A DNA stretch of 33,341 bases from CAYFJO01 sp964343305 (GTDB lineage: Bacteria > Planctomycetota > Planctomycetia > Pirellulales > Pirellulaceae), in contig CAYFJO010000072.1 in NCBI GenBank assembly GCA_964343305.1, forward strand, positions 1-33,341, in the 5' to 3' direction. A model generated the notes under the pieces. It ran no database searches. It saw nothing but the letters and a program-made list of their open reading frames with translations, and had not been told where the DNA came from. Within the stretch, counting starts at the first letter, position 1; the number at the start of each line of letters is the position of its first letter. Position numbers and translations under genes: made by a program. Below are positions 17,261 through 24,944 of this stretch, in pieces.

Positions 17261-18025
17261 GTGCGACGAAGCAAAACTTTGGTACGCTGGCGAGCAGGTG
17301 AACCGGCACGGATGTGTGCGTTGGGACATTACATTCCAGCCTACATTCATCACGCCGCGGAATTTGGCTACGACTGCATTTGGCTCGACCTGGAACATCG
17401 ACTGATCAGCGAACGTGAGATTCAGGCCTTGCTCGCCTACGCCCAACTCGCGGACATCGATTGCATGGTGCGGTCGCCGAAGCTTGAGAAGACGGGTTTG
17501 TACCGCTACCTCGAAGACGGCGCGACCGGCTTGATGATCCCGCATGTTTCGACACCCGAAAAGGCGCGGATGCTGGCCGACTCGGTGAAGTTTCCGCCGG
17601 TCGGAGATCGAGGTTTGGATGGGGCCAGCTTAGATTCCGATTTCTACCTCGCCGACACATTCGAGTATGTCGAACACGCAAATCGCGAGACTTTTCTGGT
17701 CGTCCAAATCGAGACGCCGCAAGCCGTCGCCAATGTCAATGAAATCGCCGCCGTCACGGGAGTCGATGGTTTGTTCGTCGGCCCAGGCGATTTGTCTTTG
17801 CGACTCAAGCATGAAACGGATTTGACGCTCGAAGCGGCGATTCAACAAGTCGCCGAAGCAGCAGAACGACACGACAAAGCGTGGGGAATTCCGGCCGGTA
17901 CGATCGAAAAAGTAAAAGAGTATCGCGACCAAGGCGCCCAGTTAATCAACTACGGCGGTGAATTCGGCGCGTTCATGAATATGCTGAAAGACTTTGGCAG
18001 CGAGTTGGAACAAGCGTACGCCTAG
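17261..18025 (+). CDS. HpcH/HpaI-type metal-dependent 2-oxo acid aldolase
   Basis: The GTG start sits behind AAGGA. The 254-residue length and motifs match the HpcH/HpaI family. LDLEH gives Glu45/His46, VRSP gives Arg71, QIET gives Glu151 and GPGDLS gives Asp177. These align in order with the catalytic His/Arg and the metal-binding Glu/Asp of the characterised enzymes. Such aldolases split 2-keto-3-deoxy acids into pyruvate and an aldehyde in the cytoplasm. The GDRG segment (115-118) also fits. Its neighbours suggest that it performs the cleavage step of an imported sugar-acid pathway. The stop codon is the beginning of a perfect inverted repeat. Confidence 0.92.
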   Translation: MRRSKTLVRWRAGEPARMCALGHYIPAYIHHAAEFGYDCIWLDLEHRLISEREIQALLAYAQLADIDCMVRSPKLEKTGLYRYLEDGATGLMIPHVSTPEKARMLADSVKFPPVGDRGLDGASLDSDFYLADTFEYVEHANRETFLVVQIETPQAVANVNEIAAVTGVDGLFVGPGDLSLRLKHETDLTLEAAIQQVAEAAERHDKAWGIPAGTIEKVKEYRDQGAQLINYGGEFGAFMNMLKDFGSELEQAYA

Positions 18026-18057
18026 ACTTCCGAAGTTTCCCGAAACTTCGGAAGTCT
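18024..18057. repeat. Perfect 15-bp inverted repeat, copy 2 of the dispersed palindrome
   Basis: AGACTTCCGAAGTTT and AAACTTCGGAAGTCT flank a CCCG loop directly at the aldolase stop codon and 17 bases before the next gene. The arms match the inner palindrome at 10931-10964. In mRNA it would form a strong hairpin inside the operon, able to shield upstream mRNA or lower downstream expression. No T-tract follows, so it is not a classical terminator. Confidence 0.85.
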
Positions 18058-18073
18058 GACACAGGATCAAATC

Positions 18074-18871
18074 ATGGACCTAACCGGCAAACAAGCACTC
18101 GTTACCGGCGCCGGTCGCGGCATCGGAAAAGGCTGTGCGACAGAACTCGCCCGTCACGGGGCCGACATCATCATCAACGATCGCCCGGACAGCCCCGAAC
18201 TCAATCAAACAGCGGAAGAAATCCGCGGCCTCGGTCGAAGTTGCACCGCAATTCCCGCCGACGTGTTCACGCGCGAAGGCTGCGAGTCGCTTGTGCAAAC
18301 TGTCACCGCCGGCGCAAAACGCATCGACATCCTGGTCAGCAATCCTGCCGCCAGCATTCGCGGAGATTTCATAGACTACGATCCCGGCGACTTCGACCGT
18401 GTCATCAATGGTGCATTAACTAGCGGCTTTCACATGAGCCAACTCATCGCCCGGCACATGATTGCAACCGGTGGTGGCGGCAAGATCGTTTTCATCTCCA
18501 GCGTCCATGCACATACGGCCTATGCTCGAAGCGTGGCCTATAACGCCGCGAAGTCAGGTTTGAACCACATGGCTCGGACAATCGCTGCGGAACTTATGCC
18601 GCACCGAATCAACGTCAACACGATCGAGCCCGGCTGGATTGACACTCCGGGCGAACGCAAACATTTTGGCGACGAAGTCGTCGAGCGTGAAGGCGCGAAA
18701 CTACCATGGGGCCGGCTCGGCCAACCCGAAGACATCGGCAAAGCCGCGACGTTTCTGTGCTCTGACCACGCCGACTATATTACCGGCACGGTGTTACGCG
18801 TGGATGGCGGTTATGTGTTGAAAGACTGCGGCGGCGGTTCCATCGATACATCACAAGAAGGCGCGCAGTGA
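18074..18871 (+). CDS. SDR-family oxidoreductase
   Basis: The 265-residue protein is a classical short-chain dehydrogenase. It has TGAGRGIG (11-18) for NAD(P) binding, Ser143, the catalytic Tyr156-x-x-x-Lys160 and the late strand VLRVDGGYV. Asp36 at the end of the second strand (IINDRP) favours NAD. An AGGA lies upstream of the ATG. It would oxidise or reduce a sugar-type hydroxyl or carbonyl. Its TGA overlaps the ATG of the next gene by one base, indicating coupled translation. Confidence 0.93.
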   Translation: MDLTGKQALVTGAGRGIGKGCATELARHGADIIINDRPDSPELNQTAEEIRGLGRSCTAIPADVFTREGCESLVQTVTAGAKRIDILVSNPAASIRGDFIDYDPGDFDRVINGALTSGFHMSQLIARHMIATGGGGKIVFISSVHAHTAYARSVAYNAAKSGLNHMARTIAAELMPHRINVNTIEPGWIDTPGERKHFGDEVVEREGAKLPWGRLGQPEDIGKAATFLCSDHADYITGTVLRVDGGYVLKDCGGGSIDTSQEGAQ

Positions 18872-19866
18872 TGAGCCGTCCGCATGTCGTCGTGATCGGA
18901 GTTGGCTCGATCGGTGAACGCCACTTACGTTGCTTTGGGCATACAGATCGCACCGATTTGTCGATCTGCGAGATCAACCAGACGCTGCGCAACGAGATCG
19001 CCCAGCGGTACTCGGTCAAGCAAGCCTTCGCTGATTTCAACGAAGTCGTGGATTCACAACCGCACGCGGCCGTCATTTGCACTCCCGCTCATCTTCACAT
19101 TCCGATGGCGGAGAAACTGGCAAGTGTGGGAACGCATTTGCTGATTGAAAAACCGCTGAGCACCAGCGTCGAAGGCGTCCAATCGCTGATCGATTTGACT
19201 GGTGAAAAAAATGTCACGGCAGCGGTCGCGTATGTGATGCGAATGAATCCGCTGTTGGCCGAAGTGCGGCAAGTGATCTGCGACCGGCGATTCGGCGAGC
19301 CTGTTCAAGTTTCAACAATGTCCGGCCAACACTTTCCAACTTATCGGCCGGCTTATCGCGAGATTTATTACACCGAACGTGCGAAGGGCGGCGGAGCGAT
19401 TCAAGACGCATTGACCCATCAAGTCAATTCGGTCGAATGGCTGGTCGGTCCAATCACGCGTGTCGCGGCCGACGCGGCGCATCAAGTGCTCGAAGGCGTC
19501 GTTGTAGAAGACACGGTGAACGTGATCGCGCGGCATGGCGATGTCCAGTCGAGTTTCAGCATGAACCAACACCAAGCACCGAATGAAACAACGATGAAGA
19601 TTGTTTGTCAACGTGGCACGATTCAGATCGAGTTTCATCGCTGTCGCTGGATTTGGCAAAGCGAACCCGAACAAGATTGGCAAGAAGGTTCGCAAATCGA
19701 GCTGCAGCGCGACGACATGTTTGTCAGCCAAGCGAACATGTTTCTTGACGCCATCGACTCGAACACGCGGGCCGCATGTTCCGTGGAAGATGGCTTGCAG
19801 ACATTGAAATCGAATCTGGCGATTTTGCGTGCCGCCGACACTCGTAGCTGGCAAGATGTCAATTGA
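18871..19866 (+). CDS. Gfo/Idh/MocA-family oxidoreductase
   Basis: From the ATG at 18871 the protein has 331 residues. It shows the Rossmann motif GVGSIG (10-15), the family EKP (93-95) and, in the substrate domain, GGGAIQDALTH with Asp179 and His183 at the usual catalytic positions. The family oxidises or reduces hydroxyls of sugars, inositols and their acids with NAD(P). There is no Tat or Sec signal, unlike many planctomycete relatives, so this one acts in the cytoplasm with its operon partners. A GTG one codon earlier is unlikely to be used. Confidence 0.92.
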   Translation: MSRPHVVVIGVGSIGERHLRCFGHTDRTDLSICEINQTLRNEIAQRYSVKQAFADFNEVVDSQPHAAVICTPAHLHIPMAEKLASVGTHLLIEKPLSTSVEGVQSLIDLTGEKNVTAAVAYVMRMNPLLAEVRQVICDRRFGEPVQVSTMSGQHFPTYRPAYREIYYTERAKGGGAIQDALTHQVNSVEWLVGPITRVAADAAHQVLEGVVVEDTVNVIARHGDVQSSFSMNQHQAPNETTMKIVCQRGTIQIEFHRCRWIWQSEPEQDWQEGSQIELQRDDMFVSQANMFLDAIDSNTRAACSVEDGLQTLKSNLAILRAADTRSWQDVN

Positions 19867-19878
19867 CCGGAGTAATTC

Positions 19879-20670
19879 ATGAGCGATCCAACGATTCAAC
19901 AGCTCTTTGATTTGACGGGACGAGCGGCGTTGCTGACCGGTGGCACGGGCTATCTTGGCCAGGCATTTGCCGCTGCATTGGCAGAAGCCGGCGCACGGGT
20001 CGTCATCTCTAGCCGTGAACGAGACCGCGCCGAAACGGCCGCGGCCCAATTACCAAACAGCGACGCGGGCCACTTCGGAGTCGAGTTCGATCACAAAGAC
20101 GAAGCGGCCACGAAAGCCGGTTTCGACGAAGCGGTCGAGCGATCGGGCGGCCTCGACATCTTGTTCAACAACGGACAAGGCGGACCGGCCAATGACTGGA
20201 CGGACATCACTGTCGATGGTTTTCAAGACCATCTGTCAAACGCCACGGCTTATTTCGCGTTGGCTCGATTGATGCGCGACCACGCTGTCGATTGTGACAA
20301 ACCGGCCAGTATCGTCATGATCGGATCGATGTACGGCATGGTCGCTTCTTATCCAGACACGTACGAAGGCGTGTGTCCGGCGAGCAGTGTCGGCTATCAC
20401 GCACTGAAGGGCGGCGTGATTCACATGACGCGACATCTTGCCGCCTACTGGGCCAAGGACAAAGTGCGTGTCAACTGTCTCAGCCCCGGCCCGTTTCCGC
20501 AACCGAAAGTTTGGCCCGAATTGGTCGAGCGGCTTTGCACCAAAAGCCCGATGGGTCGCATGGGTTTGCCTCACGAATTGAAAGGCGCGGCCATCCTGTT
20601 AGCCAGCGACGCGAGCAGCTACATGACGGGCCAAAACATTGTCGTCGACGGCGGCTGGACGGCGTGGTGA
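19879..20670 (+). CDS. SDR-family oxidoreductase, second copy
   Basis: The 263-residue protein has an N-terminal nucleotide loop TGGTGYLG (20-27), Ser150, Tyr173-x-x-x-Lys177 and C-terminal DGGWTAW. The loop form differs from the TGxxxGIG of the first SDR in this operon, so the two are not recent duplicates. CGGAG lies 9 bases before the ATG. It closes the six-gene run and converges on the large propeller gene. It probably handles another oxidation step of the same substrate. Confidence 0.92.
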   Translation: MSDPTIQQLFDLTGRAALLTGGTGYLGQAFAAALAEAGARVVISSRERDRAETAAAQLPNSDAGHFGVEFDHKDEAATKAGFDEAVERSGGLDILFNNGQGGPANDWTDITVDGFQDHLSNATAYFALARLMRDHAVDCDKPASIVMIGSMYGMVASYPDTYEGVCPASSVGYHALKGGVIHMTRHLAAYWAKDKVRVNCLSPGPFPQPKVWPELVERLCTKSPMGRMGLPHELKGAAILLASDASSYMTGQNIVVDGGWTAW

Positions 20671-20712
20671 GTACATGCGTCTGCGGGCCGTTGCAGCATC
20701 TGGATGGCGGGT

Positions 20713-20743
20713 GGCGGAATCAAACCCGAATTCACGTTCCGCC
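20713..20743. terminator. Weak hairpin between convergent genes
   Basis: GGCGGAA and TTCCGCC are complementary 7-bp arms around a 17-base loop. They lie between the SDR stop and the propeller-gene stop. The position fits a shared terminator, but the loop is long and no T-tract is clear. Confidence 0.3.
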
Positions 20744-23700
20744 CTATTCATTACGTGTCACTTCGATACCATTGAGGACCCCTGAACTCTCACCGATATC
20801 CGCGGTTAGTTTGTCCTGCACAACAAGATTGTTAATCTCACGGATGACGAGCTTCGGATTCGCCTTGTCGACAATCGTGGTGATCGACCCGGCATCGATC
20901 GTCTCGCCTTGCAACTTGATGGCCAGCGGCAGCGATTTCTCCGAATCGACGGACATCAGTAACCGGAGATTGTAGTTCGCTGGCTTGTCGCCGTCGCCGA
21001 GCAGCGGCAACTCGAAATGGATCAGGCCCCGGCCTCCGGACGACGCGACCCACGCCAGTTCCGATTCGCTTTGCTCCGCCTCGTCTCCATCGCGGCTAAA
21101 AAACGCGCCGCCGGACGCGAACTTCACGTTCAGGTTCATTTTGATATCGAGGCTGGTCTCCAGACGCGAATTCGGTGTCGGTCGCGGATACGCCAGCCAC
21201 AGTTTCCCGTGTGCGTCGCGGCGATCACCTGGGGCACCGAAGTTGAGCGTCATTTGTTTCACGGGCGTCGTGGCGCCCACCCCGCTGTACAACGTCCATG
21301 GCCGGCGAGCTTCGCGCGGTTCCATGACGATGGTTGACGCAATCGAAAACATACAGACGCAACCAGCACTTGCTTCCGGGATCACCACCAGGCCGTTTGT
21401 TGGAATAGCATTGATCCAACAGCCAAGTCGATGGCCTGCAAAGTGGCGCGTGCCGGAGTCTGACTTCAAGTCGACGAAGCCCGTGTAACCACTGCGGAAC
21501 AGCACCAGGTTGTCGCAACCCGTGAGCATGCCACAATGATGTCCCGGCCGCATGATGCTGAACGGCTCTTCCTTGCCAGTAATCGGATGCGTGCGCGTGA
21601 TTTGCTTGCCGCTGCGTAGTTCAAATGCCCAAGGCTCCGCGATCACTTGGTCGCCAATAATGATCGGCCGGTGGCGATAGTTCGCATCCTTGGACCAAAG
21701 TTTGTAACCGTCCAGGGAATTCAACGCCACGAGTCGCCGGCGGGAAAACTCTCCCGAGACGAATTGATTCCAGTAGTGTCCGTTTGCGTTGGCACCGCAA
21801 AAGATCAGTGTGCCTTCGTTGTACATCAACGTCAGCTTGCCGCCGCCAATGCCGATGTTGCTGCAGTCGGTGACGTCGATCGGTTTTGACCAGATTTCTT
21901 CGCCTGTCTTCGCGTTGACGGCGACGGCCAGCCGCACGTCGAGTTTTTTCATTCGCTCTTCGGCTCGTTTGCGCTCTTCCCCTTTCAATTCCTTTAACTC
22001 GGATTTGTCTTCGCGAAGGATGGCGGCGCGTTGCTCGCTGGTGACGGAACTGTCGACAAAATAAACACGATCGGGCCCCAGCGCGATTGTCTGAAAGTTG
22101 ATGCTCTTGCCCTGATACGTCCACAGATGTTTGCCCGTTTTCGTGTCGAATGCAAAGATGCTGTCGGTCGCGGCGTCGCCTGGATTGCCGCGTCGCCGAC
22201 GATTTAACTCAGCGACTTCGCCACGCATCGTTGCCGTACCGATCAACAAACCGTTGTCGACAGCCAAGTAACCCCATTCGTGTTTTTCGCGGTCGACGCC
22301 TTCCGGCAACTCATACGTCCTTTGGACTTCGCCGGTTGCGGCGTCGTGCTGGTACAGTTTTTCGCGGGCCATGTGATACAGGCAAACGTCGTCGGCCGCG
22401 AGATTGCCGGGGCTGCGGTTCTGAAAGACACCAGTTCGAATCGCTTCGGCGTTCTTAACCTGCCAGAGGAACATTCCGTTGTACGCGTCGTACGCCATCA
22501 AATTGTCTTCGCCTTGGACGAACATGCGGCCGTTGACCACGAGTGGCCCGACGGCGCCTTGGTGGCGGTTGACCATCATTCCCGGCCCGGGATCGCCGTA
22601 CCACAACACACCGAGCCCGCCTTTGACCAGCTTATCCCCGCTGTTGGCCGTGTTGCCGGCTTCGGCGTATTGATGCGACCAGTTGCCGGCACCGGGCAAC
22701 GTGCCGCGATTCAGCTTGACCCAACCGTCGACCACTTTGAGATCGTTGTTGGGCAGATGCTTGTCGAGTTCCTTGTAAACGTAACCAAACGGATCAACAC
22801 CTCGACCTCCGATGCAAATGACGCCGCCGGCCGGTTTCAAATGTCGCACCCAGTCCTTCGGTTTGATCGGTACATTTCCTGTGTTGATGTACACGTCCGA
22901 GACGATCAGGTTTGCAAAGTAATTGGAATAGGGAATCGTCGACTCCTGGACGTGGTGGACCGTGATTCGGTTGCCGTACAGACCGGCCGATGACAGCAGC
23001 TGGCGCGAACGTTGGACTTTTTCGTCGTCCGGCTCGACCGCGTAGATCTTCAGGTCGCTGCGTTTGGCCAATTCAAACGCCAGTCGGCCTTGGTCGTTTC
23101 CGATGACAAGACAATAGCCTCGCGTGATGCCCGAGTGCTTGAGAATGTCTTGCGCGGCTTGCTCATAGGTTGCGGTCAATTCATCCTTTGGAAATGGATC
23201 TTCGACTAGTTTCGCCTCGCCTGCGCTTCGGGTTTCCTCGGTGCCGAAGCGGTAGACTTTGCCGGAGGTGGTGCTGACGACGAGGTTTCCGTCGGCGACG
23301 GCAATTCCTCGTGCAGTGCCGTCGACTTCCGTCGACCATTTCTCTTCGCCGGTTTCGCTATCGAAGGCGATGATTTTGCCGTCCGCGCCCGCGATGACCA
23401 AGTTGGGCGTAACAACCAAACTTGCCTCGGCTGAACAGGCCACCTGCCAATCGATCCCTTCATTTGCGATGGACTTCGCTTCCTCTTGCAGTTTGGTGAT
23501 TTTTGCTTTGATTTCTTCAACTTTGTCGCCCGCTCCGCGCAAGGATCGAGTCAGAGTTCGTAACTCCGATGAGATTTTCGCGCGACGGCTGTTTGCAGCG
23601 GCAAATTTTTTGCGATTCATGCGGATCACTTCTTTGCCGTTGGCCGCGTAGGACGTATCGCCGGAAACGGCCAACCGTGTACCGAGCGAATACAGATTCA

Positions 23701-24565
23701 ATCGGTTGTCGGCCACCAGCGCATCGGTGCCCGCAATGATCGTTTCTTTGAACTTCAACGATGTTGTGCTGCCGCCACTCAGTTTTCCCGTGGCTCGGCT
23801 AACGGCTTTGGGACGTGAACGGCCGTTCGGCACAAAGATCACCTCGTCGGTCGCCAGCAGATAACCTTGCGGCGTAAGATCGTTTCGGCCCGCGTCTTGA
23901 TGGCTGATGTTGTCGTTTCGCCAGATGACTTCTCCCGTGTCCGCTTTGACGGCACACATGTAGACATTTTCATGCGGAAAAATGCCCGCTCCAAAGTACG
24001 CGACGCCGTCGTCGACCAGCACACTCGTGCGAATCGGCCATCGTGAAATCATTTCGCCTCGAGCAATGATCTGCTCGTCTGCCGGGCCCAGTCGCATTTT
24101 CCAGACGAGTTTCCCCGTGCCGGCTTCCAGACAATACGCATAACCATCATCGGATCCAACAAAAACATGTCCATCGGCAACCGTGGGCGCCAGCCGAACC
24201 GGTGCATCGGTGAAAAACGTCCACAATTGCTCGCCCGTTTTGGCATCGACACAACGCACTTGATGATCGATCGATGAGCCAAAGTAAACGCGTCCACCAA
24301 CGATCGCGACTTGCAGAGCATCATCAAACTTGACGCGGTCGCTTAATACACGTCCTTCGATCGTGCGTCCCTTGGCACCCGACCATGCTTTGTTCGGCGC
24401 GCTGGGTGATGCGAATTTCCACGACAACTTGAGCGGCAATTTCAACAGCTCATCGGTCGTCGCGGTTCGTTCATTGTTTCCTAAATACGTTGGCCAATCC
24501 GCCGCCGGACAGACGGAGGTGACAACCATCAACGACAACGAAAGTACGGTAGATCTAGCCAGCAT
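20744..24565 (-). CDS. Large secreted PQQ-type beta-propeller protein with embedded methyltransferase-like domain
   Basis: The start is the ATG at 24565, preceded by AGGAG at 8 bases and followed by a signal peptide (MLARSTVLSLSLMVVTSVCPA). The 1273 residues read as propeller blades (CVDAKTGEQLWTFF, CLEAGTGKLVWKM), then a Lys/Glu-rich coiled coil near 315-375 and more blades (AFDSETGEEKWSTEVDG). From about 460 to 600 there is a Rossmann-type segment, GYCLVIGNDQGRLAFELAKR then KIYAVEPDDEK, resembling class I methyltransferases but without the acidic residue of motif I. Propeller sequence resumes to about 1100, and a C-terminal beta domain follows (about 1120-1273). Export implies the methyltransferase fold may be non-catalytic. 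An in-frame start at 24880 is rejected. Confidence 0.85.
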   Translation of the reverse strand: MLARSTVLSLSLMVVTSVCPAADWPTYLGNNERTATTDELLKLPLKLSWKFASPSAPNKAWSGAKGRTIEGRVLSDRVKFDDALQVAIVGGRVYFGSSIDHQVRCVDAKTGEQLWTFFTDAPVRLAPTVADGHVFVGSDDGYAYCLEAGTGKLVWKMRLGPADEQIIARGEMISRWPIRTSVLVDDGVAYFGAGIFPHENVYMCAVKADTGEVIWRNDNISHQDAGRNDLTPQGYLLATDEVIFVPNGRSRPKAVSRATGKLSGGSTTSLKFKETIIAGTDALVADNRLNLYSLGTRLAVSGDTSYAANGKEVIRMNRKKFAAANSRRAKISSELRTLTRSLRGAGDKVEEIKAKITKLQEEAKSIANEGIDWQVACSAEASLVVTPNLVIAGADGKIIAFDSETGEEKWSTEVDGTARGIAVADGNLVVSTTSGKVYRFGTEETRSAGEAKLVEDPFPKDELTATYEQAAQDILKHSGITRGYCLVIGNDQGRLAFELAKRSDLKIYAVEPDDEKVQRSRQLLSSAGLYGNRITVHHVQESTIPYSNYFANLIVSDVYINTGNVPIKPKDWVRHLKPAGGVICIGGRGVDPFGYVYKELDKHLPNNDLKVVDGWVKLNRGTLPGAGNWSHQYAEAGNTANSGDKLVKGGLGVLWYGDPGPGMMVNRHQGAVGPLVVNGRMFVQGEDNLMAYDAYNGMFLWQVKNAEAIRTGVFQNRSPGNLAADDVCLYHMAREKLYQHDAATGEVQRTYELPEGVDREKHEWGYLAVDNGLLIGTATMRGEVAELNRRRRGNPGDAATDSIFAFDTKTGKHLWTYQGKSINFQTIALGPDRVYFVDSSVTSEQRAAILREDKSELKELKGEERKRAEERMKKLDVRLAVAVNAKTGEEIWSKPIDVTDCSNIGIGGGKLTLMYNEGTLIFCGANANGHYWNQFVSGEFSRRRLVALNSLDGYKLWSKDANYRHRPIIIGDQVIAEPWAFELRSGKQITRTHPITGKEEPFSIMRPGHHCGMLTGCDNLVLFRSGYTGFVDLKSDSGTRHFAGHRLGCWINAIPTNGLVVIPEASAGCVCMFSIASTIVMEPREARRPWTLYSGVGATTPVKQMTLNFGAPGDRRDAHGKLWLAYPRPTPNSRLETSLDIKMNLNVKFASGGAFFSRDGDEAEQSESELAWVASSGGRGLIHFELPLLGDGDKPANYNLRLLMSVDSEKSLPLAIKLQGETIDAGSITTIVDKANPKLVIREINNLVVQDKLTADIGESSGVLNGIEVTRNE

Positions 24566-24573
24566 CGTATTCA

Positions 24574-24578
24574 CTCCT
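24574..24578 (-). promoter_or_regulatory. Ribosome binding site deciding the start of the large propeller gene
   Basis: AGGAG on the minus strand is 8 bases before the ATG at 24565. Together with the signal peptide that follows, it rules out the longer reading from 24880. Confidence 0.75.
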
Positions 24579-24631
24579 GAGCAAGTTTGCGTTTTCAGCA
24601 ATTCCATTCCAATCAACTCCCTGATGTTACG

Positions 24632-24916
24632 ATGAGCAGCCCCATTTCGCAACGAAATCTTGAGAAAACCTTTATGCATCCCGGCAAGATTTACAAGGTC
24701 GCCTTTCAAGTCGGATGGATGAGCCAGGTTTTTAACCATGGTCATCGCATTCGAGTCACGGTGGCAAGCACGGGAGCACCCTTTTACGAACCGAATCCGA
24801 ACACCGGAGAACCTGTTACGATCGAATGGCCAAACAAGGCCGCCGTGGCGCAAAACGCGGTTCATCATAGCGCAACGCACCAGTCACGGGTTATTGCTCC
24901 GATTCCAAAATCGTGA
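24632..24916 (+). pseudogene. CocE/NonD-family hydrolase remnant (C-terminal end)
   Basis: The frame reads RNLEKTFMHPGKIYKV, then FNHGHRIRVTVASTGAPFY and EPNPNTGEP, and ends VIAPIPKS. This is the C-terminal jelly-roll end of CocE/NonD alpha/beta hydrolases (X-Pro dipeptidyl-peptidase C-terminal domain). The catalytic hydrolase domain of about 400 residues is absent: upstream lies the 5' end of the oppositely directed propeller gene. About 90 codons survive without internal stops. It is a truncated remnant, unlikely to have activity. Confidence 0.75.
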
Positions 24917-24944
24917 CGGGCTTCGTCGAGCGGCAACGAAGTGG

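Noticed and set aside
20713..20743. A strong rho-independent terminator at the convergent SDR/propeller junction
   Set aside because: Only a 7-bp stem with a 17-base loop and no clear T-tract is present; kept as a weak feature, not as a finding.
22280..22993. Plus-strand frame of 237 codons opposite the large propeller gene
   Set aside because: It is antisense to well-defined propeller and methyltransferase-like sequence and lacks any signature of its own.
24566..24880. N-terminal extension of the large propeller protein to an in-frame start at 24880
   Set aside because: The extension is antisense to the CocE remnant, precedes a good signal peptide and is bypassed by an AGGAG site at the ATG at 24565.
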